Source: Deltaproteobacteria bacterium
GTDB lineage: Bacteria > Myxococcota_A > Polyangia > Haliangiales > SHYZ01
Length of the DNA: 64,000 bases
NCBI GenBank assembly: GCA_016210055.1
Contig: JACQUZ010000053.1
Span: 41,640-105,639 of the forward strand
Reading direction: 5' to 3'
In this document: one piece after another, positions 54,199-62,876 of the stretch
Position numbering within the stretch: the first letter of the stretch is position 1
Layout: each line of letters begins with the position of its first letter
Made by a program: the position numbers and the translations under genes
The notes under the pieces: model-generated
Told to the model about the DNA's origin: nothing
The model's database searches: none
The model's input: the letters and a program-made list of their open reading frames with translations, nothing else

Positions 54199-55518
54199 AT
54201 GCCGCCGATGATCCCCCGAGAGCTGATCCGCAAGAAGCGGGACGGCGAGCCCCTCTCTGCCGACGAGCATCGATCGTTCGTGGCCGGCGTGACCGATGGC
54301 TCCATCCCGGACTACCAGGCAGCGGCGATGCTCATGGCCATCTACTTCCGGGGCATGACCGACCACGAGCTCTCCGCCTGGGCCGATGCCATGCTTCACT
54401 CCGGCGACGTGCTCGACCTGTCGTCGGTTCACGTACCCAAGGTAGACAAGCACTCGACGGGAGGCGTTGGGGACAAGATAAGCTTGCCGCTTGCGCCCGC
54501 CGTGGCCTGCTGCGGCGTGGCCGTGCCGATGGTCTCTGGACGAGGCCTGGGGCACACCGGGGGAACCCTCGACAAGCTGGAGTCGATCCCCGGTTTTCGG
54601 GTGGACCTCCCAGTGGAACGGTTTCGCGAGATCGTCTCCACGGTAGGCGCGTGCCTCATTGGACAAACCGAGCGCATTGCGCCGGCGGATCGCAAGCTCT
54701 ACGCGCTCCGAGACGTGACCGCCACGGTCGAGTCGATTCCGCTCATCGCCTCGTCGATCATGTCGAAAAAGCTCGCCGAGGGGATCGACGCCCTCGTGCT
54801 CGACTGCAAGGTGGGCACCGGCGCGTTCATGAAGACAGTGGACGCCGCCCGCGACCTTGCTCGCACCATGCAGGCCATTGGAGCAGCCGCGGGAAAGAAG
54901 GTCACCGCCGTGCTGAGCAACATGGATCAACCGATCGGGCGGGCGGTGGGTAATGCGCTCGAGGTCGAGGAGTCGATCGAGGTGCTGCGCGGCGGCGGGC
55001 CTGCGGACACTAGGGAGCTCACGGTCGCTCTCGGTGCCGAGATGCTCCTTGCGGGGGGTGTCGTGACCGCCCTCGACGAAGGAGCAGCGGCTGTAAGACG
55101 CGTACTGGACAGCGGCCACGCGCTCCAGAAGTTCCGTGAAATCGTAGCGGCGCAAGGCGGGGATCCGCGGGCTGTTGACGAGCCCAAGCGGTTTCTTCCC
55201 CAGGCTGGAGCCTGCCTGGAGGTGCGCGCGCAACGGGCTGGCTGGGTCGGATCCATTTTCTCCGAGGCCGTGGGCATGGCCGCCCTTGTCCTAGGTGGCG
55301 GGCGGCGTCGGAAGGAAGACATGATCGATCCAAGCGTGGGAATCACGGTCCTCGCCCACATTGGTGATCGGGTGGAAAAAGGGATGCCGCTCGCCCTGCT
55401 CCACCACCGCGGTGACGACAGCGCTGATGACGCCGCGCGACGGATCCTCACCGCCTATCGAATTGTCGATGAGCCACTCCCTGCCGTTCCCCAACTCTTG
55501 CTCGAGGTCTGGCGTTGA
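54199..55518 (+). CDS. deoA: Pyrimidine-nucleoside/thymidine phosphorylase
   Basis: 439 residues. Converts thymidine or uridine plus phosphate to the base and (deoxy)ribose-1-phosphate. Markers: PRELIRKKRDGEPLS, VDKHSTGGVGDKISLPLAP (phosphate site), MVSGRGLGHTGGTLDKLESI and DCKVGTGAFMK. The C-terminal mixed alpha/beta domain is complete. Starts two bases after the deoB stop; an open frame extends 33 bases into deoB but lacks a ribosome site. Could be of the pyrimidine-nucleoside (pdp) type; substrate range cannot be told. Confidence 0.95.
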   Translation: MPPMIPRELIRKKRDGEPLSADEHRSFVAGVTDGSIPDYQAAAMLMAIYFRGMTDHELSAWADAMLHSGDVLDLSSVHVPKVDKHSTGGVGDKISLPLAPAVACCGVAVPMVSGRGLGHTGGTLDKLESIPGFRVDLPVERFREIVSTVGACLIGQTERIAPADRKLYALRDVTATVESIPLIASSIMSKKLAEGIDALVLDCKVGTGAFMKTVDAARDLARTMQAIGAAAGKKVTAVLSNMDQPIGRAVGNALEVEESIEVLRGGGPADTRELTVALGAEMLLAGGVVTALDEGAAAVRRVLDSGHALQKFREIVAAQGGDPRAVDEPKRFLPQAGACLEVRAQRAGWVGSIFSEAVGMAALVLGGGRRRKEDMIDPSVGITVLAHIGDRVEKGMPLALLHHRGDDSADDAARRILTAYRIVDEPLPAVPQLLLEVWR

Positions 55519-56399
55519 CCCGCGACACCCTTTCCTTTCCACTCTATGATCAGCTTCATATCGCCGTGGCAACGATTCGCACCCGAATCGGCGAGCGCCA
55601 TCCTACGGTGGGACTGGTCCTCGGCTCGGGCCTCGGTAGCTTTGCCGATAGGCTCGTTGCGCCGATGGTCCTCGACTACTCGGAGATCCCCCATTTCCCC
55701 ATCTCCACCGTCACGGGACATGCAGGACGACTGGTCATCGGGGACATGGTTTCTCCGGCTGGACGCCGAGTGACATGCATGGCCATGCAAGGCCGGGTGC
55801 ACTTTTATGAAGGCCATGATCTCAGGCGAGTCACCCTGCCCATCCGCACCATGATCCTCTTGGGCGCCAAGACGCTCATCATCACGAACGCTGCGGGCGG
55901 CGTGAATCCGTCGCTTTCCCCAGGGGAGTTGGTGATCATCAACGACCACATCAACCTATTTCCCGAGGGGCCCTTGCGGGGCGACAACGACGAGCGGCTC
56001 GGGTCACGCTTCCCCGACATGACGCGCGCTTACAATCCCGAGCTCCGCGCGCTCGCCCTGCGGGTGGGCAAGGGCATGGGCCTTGCCCTGCGAGAGGGGG
56101 TGTACGCCGGCCTTCCAGGACCGTCGTACGAAACTCCCGCAGAGATACGCATGCTCGGAATCATGGGTGCCGACCTGTGCGGCATGTCGACGGTCCCCGA
56201 GGTGATCGTCGCCAACCATCAGGGGGCCCGCGTTCTTGGCATTTCGTGCGTGACGAACATGGCCGCAGGGCTAACCGGTGCTCCACTTTCCCACGAGGAA
56301 GTCACCGAAACCGCGAACCGCGTGCGCAAGACCTTCGAGGGTCTCGTCGAGAAGATCCTTTGGGAGCTGGCGAGCGAGGCAACCCATGACCGACGATGA
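55515..56399 (+). CDS. punA: Purine-nucleoside phosphorylase (trimeric type)
   Basis: 294 residues. Phosphorolysis of purine nucleosides. GLVLGSGLGSFAD, FPISTVTGHAGRLVIG, MQGRVHFYEGHDLRRVT, ITNAAGGVNPSLSPGELVII, and YAGLPGPSYETPAEIRML are all specific to the low-molecular-weight trimeric family. TTG start overlaps the upstream stop (TTGA); a GTG at 55566 is also possible. Its end overlaps cdd by 14 bases. Confidence 0.95.
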   Translation: MTRDTLSFPLYDQLHIAVATIRTRIGERHPTVGLVLGSGLGSFADRLVAPMVLDYSEIPHFPISTVTGHAGRLVIGDMVSPAGRRVTCMAMQGRVHFYEGHDLRRVTLPIRTMILLGAKTLIITNAAGGVNPSLSPGELVIINDHINLFPEGPLRGDNDERLGSRFPDMTRAYNPELRALALRVGKGMGLALREGVYAGLPGPSYETPAEIRMLGIMGADLCGMSTVPEVIVANHQGARVLGISCVTNMAAGLTGAPLSHEEVTETANRVRKTFEGLVEKILWELASEATHDRR

Positions 56400-56793
56400 T
56401 CTCATCGCCCGCGCGAGTGCCGCCCGGACCCGGGCGTACGCTCCATACTCCAAGTACCACGTGGGCGCTGCAGTGCTCGCTGAAGGCGACGTGTTCGACG
56501 GCGCCAACGTGGAGAACGCGTCCTACGGCCTAGCCATCTGTGCTGAGCGGACAGCAGTGTGCCGCGCGGTGCTCGAGGGAATCCGTGAGATCGACACGGT
56601 CGCCGTGGTGACCGAGTCGTCTCCCCCGGCGAGCCCCTGCGGGATGTGCCTCCAGACCCTGGCGGAGTTCTCCCGCGACTCCAAGCCACTACGCGTGCTC
56701 CTCGCCAACCTTCGGGGTGAACGTCGGGTGCTCACGCTCGCGGAGCTCCTTCCGCACGCGTTCCGGCCCGAGGACCTCGCACGAAAGGGGTGA
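56386..56793 (+). CDS. cdd: Cytidine deaminase
   Basis: 135 residues, zinc-dependent deamination of (deoxy)cytidine to (deoxy)uridine. Zinc ligands Cys52 (CAE motif with catalytic Glu54), Cys85 and Cys88 (PCGMC). YAPYSKYHVGAAV is the conserved N-terminal motif. Homotetrameric class length. ATG 56386 lies inside the end of punA. Complements the phosphorylases by moving cytidine into the uridine route. One base separates its stop from the next gene start. Confidence 0.97.
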   Translation: MTDDDLIARASAARTRAYAPYSKYHVGAAVLAEGDVFDGANVENASYGLAICAERTAVCRAVLEGIREIDTVAVVTESSPPASPCGMCLQTLAEFSRDSKPLRVLLANLRGERRVLTLAELLPHAFRPEDLARKG

Positions 56794-56794
56794 C

Positions 56795-58144
56795 ATGTCT
56801 GACCAGGCCAAGCACGACACGGCCGAGGAGGTCGTGATCCGCGGCGGAATGATTGTCACCATGGATCCCGCCTGGCGCCTCCTCGTGGGTGACGTGGCCA
56901 TCCGTAGCGGGCGCATCGTGCAGGTGGGCGGGGATTACACCCCCACATCGAGGAGCTTCTCGATCCTGGACGCGGAGGGGTCCATCGTGATGCCTGGCCT
57001 GGTCCAATCCCACGTGCACACCTGCCAGACCCTTGCACGCGGGCATGCGGACGACCTGTCGCTTCTCGATTGGCTTCGGCGGGTGGTGTGGCCGTACGAG
57101 GCCTCTCTGACCCGCGAAGACGTGGCGTCGGCCTGCCGCCTTGCGCTCGTGGAGCTACTCCTCGGCGGAACGACCGCGATCCAGGACATGGGGACCGTGC
57201 ACCATGCAGACGCCCTGTTCGAGGTAGCAGAGGCCGCGGGCATCCGGGCGCTCATCGGCAAGGCCATGATGGATGAAGGGGTCGGCGTGCCGGACGGACT
57301 CCGGGAGACAACCGCGGCGTCGATCGAGGGAAGCGTTGCCCTTTGCAAGGCATGGAACGGCAGGGACGGTGGCAGGCTGCGGTATGCCTTCGCGCCCCGT
57401 TTCGTCCTGTCCTGCACCGAGGAGCTCCTCCAGGCGACCTGCGCCGAGGCGCGCCGCTTGGGGGCACGGATCCACACCCACGCGAGCGAAAACCGTGGGG
57501 AGATCGAAGCCGTGCGCAAGCTGCGCGGCGACGACAACGTGGCGTACCTAGACAAGGTGGGCATGACCGGCGACGACGTCGGCTTGGCGCATTGCGTGTG
57601 GCTCGAGGAGCGCGAGCGAGAGGTCCTCCGGCGCACCGGGACGCACCTCCTACATTGTCCGTCGTCCAATCTAAAGCTCGCATCGGGGGTTGCGAGCATC
57701 CCGGAGCTCAGAGCCGAAGGGATCAAGGTGTCGCTCGGCGCCGACGGTGCCCCGTGCAACAACAACCTGGACGCGTTTCTCGAGATGCGCCTTTGCGGGC
57801 TCATCCACAAGCCTCGCTGCGGGGCAGAAGCGCTTCCGGCCAGCCAAGTGGTCAAGATGGCGACGCTCGGAGGTGCGGAGGCGCTCGGCCTGGGGGATGA
57901 GATCGGCTCGCTCGAGCTGGGAAAACGAGGGGACGTGAGCGTCGTGGATATCCAGGGGCCGCACGTCGTGCCGACGGAGTCGCCGTACTCGGCGCTGGTC
58001 TACGCGTGTAGGTCCACGGACGTGCGCCACGTCGTCGTCGATGGAGCCGTGGTGGTCAGGGACAGAAACCTCATGACGCTCGACGCTGAGAAGGCCGTCC
58101 ACGACGCAAGACAAAGGGGGCGTCGGATCTTCAATAGCCTGTGA
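56795..58144 (+). CDS. Amidohydrolase, nucleobase/nucleoside deaminase type
   Basis: 449 residues, ATZ/TRZ (SsnA/MtaD/guanine deaminase) subgroup. Metal site VQSHVHTCQTLARG, IHTHASEN, LAHCVWL, and SLGADGAPCNNN with the catalytic Asp. Related proteins deaminate 5'-methylthioadenosine/S-adenosylhomocysteine, guanine or 8-oxoguanine. Position at the end of a nucleoside catabolic operon suggests a purine base or nucleoside substrate. Start ATG 56795 two bases after the cdd stop. Ends ten bases before a convergent lipoprotein. Confidence 0.9.
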   Translation: MSDQAKHDTAEEVVIRGGMIVTMDPAWRLLVGDVAIRSGRIVQVGGDYTPTSRSFSILDAEGSIVMPGLVQSHVHTCQTLARGHADDLSLLDWLRRVVWPYEASLTREDVASACRLALVELLLGGTTAIQDMGTVHHADALFEVAEAAGIRALIGKAMMDEGVGVPDGLRETTAASIEGSVALCKAWNGRDGGRLRYAFAPRFVLSCTEELLQATCAEARRLGARIHTHASENRGEIEAVRKLRGDDNVAYLDKVGMTGDDVGLAHCVWLEEREREVLRRTGTHLLHCPSSNLKLASGVASIPELRAEGIKVSLGADGAPCNNNLDAFLEMRLCGLIHKPRCGAEALPASQVVKMATLGGAEALGLGDEIGSLELGKRGDVSVVDIQGPHVVPTESPYSALVYACRSTDVRHVVVDGAVVVRDRNLMTLDAEKAVHDARQRGRRIFNSL

Positions 58145-58154
58145 TGAGCCACGG

Positions 58155-59186
58155 TCAGGTGCCGCCCGCCACTTCCTCGAGGAGGCTGGCCATCTGCTTG
58201 GTGCGCACGGGCATGGACGAGTGGGCTTGAACGACCACCCATGCGTTGTCTCGTCTCTCGAGCACCCAGGTGACCCGCAGTGGCAACGTCACCGTTCTGT
58301 CCGCCCGCGCCCCCTCGACGATGACGTTGGCGGCCGCCCAGGCCACGCTCCCTGATCGGGAGAGCTCGACCCGCAAGTCGGTCCCTCGGACGGACATGTC
58401 GTAGCCGAAATGGGAGCGGATCGTGGCCTCTTCGGCGATTTCAGGACCACGCCGCTCCCTGTCGGGATCGCTCCCGATCAAGAGCGAGTCGGCATCCAGG
58501 CTCACGTGACGCACGCGGGAGTCGTCTTCGTCGTGGATGAGCCGCTGCAAGATATCCTGGACTTCTTTGACGGAGGCGACGCTCGACGACGTGGTTCCCA
58601 TGGTCTTCGGGAGCGGCGCCCTCCCCTGCATGGCGAGCGCAAGGGCGTCGTCGTCGGGCACGCCTCGAGAAACGTGTTTCGCCACGAGGAGCCAGCTTGA
58701 ATCGTGCCGCTCGTACACCGACGTCACCCGCAGCGGGAATGCCGCGATCTTTCCCTTGTGCTTGACTCGGTAGCTTATCTCGTCGAACACCCACCCGACG
58801 GTCTTGTCAGCCGAAAGGTGCACCTCCAGGGCCTTGGAGACGATCTGGAATCCGCGGCCAGGAATAACTCGGCCGCGGAGGGATCCCGCGGCCGCTCGCG
58901 CGGGCAGATCGAACCCCACGATCACGTCGTCCGCTTCCACGTCGATCAGAAGGACGCGCTTGTCCTCGGCAATTCCGTCGATGTAGGCGTCCACGTAGTC
59001 GCTGCTCAATGCCTTGTACGACTCCAAGACGGTAGCCCGGAGATCGCCTTCGAGCTCCTCGAGCACTCGTTCAGGGGAAATTGGCCTACCTGGAGCGGTA
59101 ATCGGCGGTCTGGTCGTAGGCGACCGGCACCCTGCGAGGAGAAAGAACAGGGACGCGAGGAGTGCTGGTATCCAGGATGGCATCAT
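58155..59186 (-). CDS. Lipoprotein with two similar NTF2/SnoaL-like domains
   Basis: 343 residues from ATG 59186. Signal peptide with LLAGC lipobox (Cys at about 20). Two halves repeat the same pattern: FPLRVTSVYERHDSSWLLVA with HVSRGVPD at about 150-190, and LPLRVTWVLERRDNAWVVVQ with HSSMPV at about 310-340. The end of SnoaL/NTF2-type units is LRVTxVxERxDxxWxVVxxHxS. So it is an internal duplication of an NTF2-like fold. Role unknown; cone-like folds bind small hydrophobic ligands. Divergent from the glycyl-radical activase. Confidence 0.82.
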   Translation of the reverse strand: MMPSWIPALLASLFFLLAGCRSPTTRPPITAPGRPISPERVLEELEGDLRATVLESYKALSSDYVDAYIDGIAEDKRVLLIDVEADDVIVGFDLPARAAAGSLRGRVIPGRGFQIVSKALEVHLSADKTVGWVFDEISYRVKHKGKIAAFPLRVTSVYERHDSSWLLVAKHVSRGVPDDDALALAMQGRAPLPKTMGTTSSSVASVKEVQDILQRLIHDEDDSRVRHVSLDADSLLIGSDPDRERRGPEIAEEATIRSHFGYDMSVRGTDLRVELSRSGSVAWAAANVIVEGARADRTVTLPLRVTWVLERRDNAWVVVQAHSSMPVRTKQMASLLEEVAGGT

Positions 59187-59315
59187 CTTGATGCGCGGGG
59201 GTCGCTGCGGAAATTGTGAGTGCACGGGGGCGAGCGTGTCAACGATCTAGGGGCCAAGCGTTAGGGCCCTTAGCTTGCTCAGCTTATACTTCCATTCTGA
59301 ACCTCGAGGCGCAGC

Positions 59316-60260
59316 ATGGCCGGTAGCTCCAAGGGCACCATTTTTGACATCCAGCGATTTTCCATCCACGACGGGCCCGGCATCCGGACGCTCGTCTTTT
59401 TCAAGGGATGCCCTCTAAGCTGTGCCTGGTGCTCGAATCCCGAAAGCCAGTCGAGTCTCCCCGAGCTCATGCTCGACCACGAGCGATGTCGGCTCTGTGG
59501 CCGCTGTACGTCCGCCTGCCCCATTGGCTGCCATGCGATCGTGGCGGGTCCCCAAGGCAGAACGCACGAAGTCAACCGGCAGAAGTGCCAAGGACATGGG
59601 AAATGCGTGCAGAACTGCCCAACCAGTGCCCTTCGCCTTGTGGGTGCAAGGATGACCGTGGACGAAGTCCTCGCCGCAGTGCTCGAGGACTATCTCTTCT
59701 TTGTTGAATCGCGTGGCGGGGTTACCCTCGGCGGCGGCGAGCCCACGACCCAGCCCGCTTTTGCCCTGGAGCTCCTTAGGAAATGTAGGGAATACGGCAT
59801 CCACACGGCCCTAGAGACGTGTGGCCACACGGATCGGCGCGTTCTCGAGCGGCTCATGCCTTTCGTGGACCTATTCCTCTTTGACATCAAGCACGTGGAC
59901 CCCCAAAAACATCGCTCCGCGACGGGAGCACCGAACGACCGAATACTAGCCAATGCGGCGCACCTCCTTCGTACCCACGCGTCGGTCGTGGTTCGAATTC
60001 CCCTCATCCCAGGATTCAATGATGACCGGGAATCACTGGAGGAGATGCTGGGCTTCGTAGGCGAGCACAGCCGCAGTCGCTCGAACCAGCGGGTCGACCT
60101 CCTCCCCTATCACCGATTCGGAGTCGGCAAGTACCGACGCTTGGGCCGCGAGTACCCCATGGACAAGAACGCAGCGCTACAAGCCAACATCTTTGACCAT
60201 GCCCAAGACGTGGCCCGTTCTCTTGGCTTGGCACTGGGTGTTCAAGGGTTTTACATTTAG
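59316..60260 (+). CDS. Glycyl radical enzyme activase
   Basis: 314 residues, radical SAM. SAM cluster Cys32, Cys36, Cys39 (CPLSCAWC), preceded by FSIHDGPGIRTLVFFKGC, the classic activase start. Two extra ferredoxin-like cluster sets follow: CRLCGRC with CP (from Cys58), and CQGHGKCVQNCP (from Cys91), typical of activases for dehydratase/lyase-type glycyl radical enzymes, not of simple PFL activase. VTLGGGEPTTQ binds SAM. Adjacent to the glycyl radical enzyme at 60402. Confidence 0.95.
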   Translation: MAGSSKGTIFDIQRFSIHDGPGIRTLVFFKGCPLSCAWCSNPESQSSLPELMLDHERCRLCGRCTSACPIGCHAIVAGPQGRTHEVNRQKCQGHGKCVQNCPTSALRLVGARMTVDEVLAAVLEDYLFFVESRGGVTLGGGEPTTQPAFALELLRKCREYGIHTALETCGHTDRRVLERLMPFVDLFLFDIKHVDPQKHRSATGAPNDRILANAAHLLRTHASVVVRIPLIPGFNDDRESLEEMLGFVGEHSRSRSNQRVDLLPYHRFGVGKYRRLGREYPMDKNAALQANIFDHAQDVARSLGLALGVQGFYI

Positions 60261-60272
60261 GCGGTTGGCTGA

Positions 60273-60395
60273 AAGCGAGCCGCGAAGCAACAAGGGAGCG
60301 GCGAGCGACGGCGAGGAAACAGGCGACTTCGAGCGAGGTGCAGCGGAGCGAGGTGGAGCCCCGAGCCGAAGCGAGCCGCGAAGCAACAAAGGAGC
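60273..60395. repeat. Direct repeat in the leader of the glycyl radical enzyme
   Basis: Bases 60273-60299 and 60369-60395 are 27-base copies differing by one base. The second copy ends in AAAGGAGC, the ribosome site of the next gene (ATG 60402). The 69 bases between are purine-rich and reuse GCGAG words. The whole 141-base gap 60261-60401 has no gene. Confidence 0.75.
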
Positions 60396-60401
60396 ACAAA
60401 C

Positions 60402-62807
60402 ATGGTAGTCGCCAAGAAGAGTGGACAAGTAGGCACACTCCCCCCCCGGATCGAGCGCTTGCGCAATGAGTTCCTCAAGGTAAAACCGTCAATTTCGATC
60501 GCTCGGGCGAAAGCCACCACGGAAGTCGCCAGGGAAAACCCGGCCATGCCCATTGCCCTTGTCAAGGCCAAGGGGTTTTATCGGGCGTGCGAGTCGATTC
60601 CTATCTACATCGGCAAGGATGAGCTCCTCGTGGGTCATCCTGGCGGCAAGCCGAGGGCGGGCGTGTTTTCGCCGGAAATCGCTTGGCGATGGGTCGAGAA
60701 GGAGCTCGACACGGTCGCGCGACGCCCGCAGGATCCTTATGACCTGTCGGAAGAAGACAAGGACGTCCTCCGCCGGGAGATCTTTCCTTTTTGGAAGGGA
60801 AGATCCGTCGAGGAAGTCGTCAACAGCGAGCTCGACGCGCTCGGCCTGTCGCCCCTCACCGTGAAGAGCGGGATCATCGATTGCGAGGTGAAGACCACCA
60901 GCGGTGGTGGGGACCTCTCGCCCGGTTACGCGAACATCCTGTTCGCATGGGGCCTAAGGGGCGTTGCGGCCGACGCGGCCAAGCGGCGGGCGTCCTGCGA
61001 TCTTCGCAATCCCGAGGACATCGACCGGATCCATTTCCTCCGGGCGGTCGAGATCACCTGCGATGGCATGATCCTCCTCGGACAAAGGTACGCGGACCTC
61101 GCTCGAGCGCAGGCCGCCGCCGAAACGAGCCCCCAAAGAAAGAAGGAGCTCGAACGAATCGCCCAGGCTTGCGAGCGAGTGCCCGGCGATCCCCCACGGA
61201 ACTTCCATGAGGCGTTGCAAGCCATTTGGTTCGGACAGGTCGGGCTTTTCCTCGAGGAGAACACGTCGGGCACTTCCCCGGGCCGCATCGACCAATACGT
61301 GTTCCCATTTTTCGAGCGCGACCTTGCCTCCGGAAGCCTCGGCAAGGAAGAAGCGCACGAGCTCTTGTACTGCTTCCTCCTCAAGTTCAACGAAATCCCG
61401 TGGCTCTTAAGCGAGTTCGCGACCAAGTACTTCGCGGGATACATGCCTTTTCTCAACATCTGCGTGGGCGGGCAGCTTCCGAGCGGTCGGGACGCCACCA
61501 ATGAGCTCTCTTATCTCATCATGGACTGCGTGAAGAACCTGGCGATGTATCAGCCTTCCCTCGCGGCCCGCGTCCACAACAGCTCCCCGCCGCGGTTTCT
61601 GCTCAAGGTGGCCGAGCTGATTTCCACTGGGATCGGCTTCCCAGCCCTGCACTTCGACGACGCCACCATCAAGATGCTCATCTCGAACGGGGTCTCCCTC
61701 GAGGACGCCAGGGACTACTGCCTCATGGGCTGCGTCGAGCCGTACGTGCACGGGAAGATGTCGCGGTGGACGTCTGCGTGCTATACGAACTTCCCCGTTG
61801 CCATTGAGCTTGCGCTCACCAATGGACTCCATAGGGCGACCGGTGAACGCCTCGGATTAGAGACCGGAGACCCGCGCTCGTTTAAGACATATGAGGAATT
61901 CGAGAAGGCGGTCAAGAAGCAGCTCGATTACCTGATTGGGGTCGCTGCCACCGCGACCCTCATCGCGCAGAAGGCACATCGGAGACATCTCCCGAAACCG
62001 CTGAGCTCCGCGCTGGTCGAGGGTTGCGTGGAGTCGGGACAGGATGTCACGAGCGGCGGTGCCCATTACAACGTTGGTCCGGGGGTCATTTTCGTCGGGA
62101 TCGCCGATTACGCCAATTCCATGGCGGCCGTGAGGAAGCTGGTCTTTGATGATAGGGTGATGACCATGGACACCCTATGCGCAGCCCTCGACCGCGATTT
62201 CGAGGGCCATGACGAGGTTCGCAACGCCTGCGAAAACGCACCGAAGTACGGTAATGACATTGATTACGTCGATCTCCTGGCGACCGATATCATGGATTAC
62301 GCGGCGAAGAAGCTGAACTCCCACCGCGGGCTTTTCGCGCGATTGGAGCTGGGGACCCTTTCGGTCACGACGAATGTTCCACAAGGCCTCGTGATTGGCG
62401 CCCTGCCGAGCGGAAGAAAGGCCGCGATGCCCCTCGCTGACGGGATTAGCCCTGCGGCGGGCACCGACATGAAGGGCCCGACCGCCTCGATCAAGTCCGT
62501 TGACAAGCTCAACCAGGAGTCGTCGAGCGTGGGGACGCTCTTCAACATGAAGCTCGACCCCGTGCTCCTCTCTGACGACGCTGGGCGCGCCAACTTCATG
62601 AGCCTCATCCGCGTGCATGGACAGCTCGGCGGCGCTCAGATCCAGTTCAACTGCGTGGATCGGGAGACGCTCCTTTGCGCCCAGCGCAACCCGGAGCAGT
62701 ACCGATCGCTCGTGGTGCGCGTTTCCGGCTACAGCGCCTTCTTTACCGAGCTCAGCAAGGAAATCCAGGACGACATCATCAACAGGACCACCCAATCACG
62801 CTGGTGA
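60402..62807 (+). CDS. Glycyl radical enzyme (dehydratase/lyase type, substrate unknown)
   Basis: 801 residues. Thiyl site Cys444 and base Glu446 in CLMGCVEPYVHGKM; glycyl radical Gly776 in VVRVSGYSAFF near the C-terminus. True pyruvate formate-lyase has two adjacent Cys and lacks GCVEP, so this belongs with diol/choline/hydroxyproline-type or arylacetate-type enzymes. The ring of substrate residues cannot be resolved by eye. TSACYTNFPVAIELAL is shared with the PFL2 branch. Activated by the enzyme at 59316. Oxygen-sensitive, so it implies anoxic metabolism. No transporter, shell protein or other pathway gene is in the window. Confidence 0.93.
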   Translation: MVVAKKSGQVGTLPPRIERLRNEFLKVKPSISIARAKATTEVARENPAMPIALVKAKGFYRACESIPIYIGKDELLVGHPGGKPRAGVFSPEIAWRWVEKELDTVARRPQDPYDLSEEDKDVLRREIFPFWKGRSVEEVVNSELDALGLSPLTVKSGIIDCEVKTTSGGGDLSPGYANILFAWGLRGVAADAAKRRASCDLRNPEDIDRIHFLRAVEITCDGMILLGQRYADLARAQAAAETSPQRKKELERIAQACERVPGDPPRNFHEALQAIWFGQVGLFLEENTSGTSPGRIDQYVFPFFERDLASGSLGKEEAHELLYCFLLKFNEIPWLLSEFATKYFAGYMPFLNICVGGQLPSGRDATNELSYLIMDCVKNLAMYQPSLAARVHNSSPPRFLLKVAELISTGIGFPALHFDDATIKMLISNGVSLEDARDYCLMGCVEPYVHGKMSRWTSACYTNFPVAIELALTNGLHRATGERLGLETGDPRSFKTYEEFEKAVKKQLDYLIGVAATATLIAQKAHRRHLPKPLSSALVEGCVESGQDVTSGGAHYNVGPGVIFVGIADYANSMAAVRKLVFDDRVMTMDTLCAALDRDFEGHDEVRNACENAPKYGNDIDYVDLLATDIMDYAAKKLNSHRGLFARLELGTLSVTTNVPQGLVIGALPSGRKAAMPLADGISPAAGTDMKGPTASIKSVDKLNQESSSVGTLFNMKLDPVLLSDDAGRANFMSLIRVHGQLGGAQIQFNCVDRETLLCAQRNPEQYRSLVVRVSGYSAFFTELSKEIQDDIINRTTQSRW

Positions 62808-62876
62808 GCGCCGCCGCGGCCGCTGAAGACGCCTTGTGATTGCACGTATCCCGCGGGCGCCCATCATCCATGGAGG

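Noticed and set aside
59995..60010. tRNA-like T-arm (GGTTCGAATTCCCC)
   Set aside because: Lies inside the activase gene and has no matching acceptor or anticodon stems.
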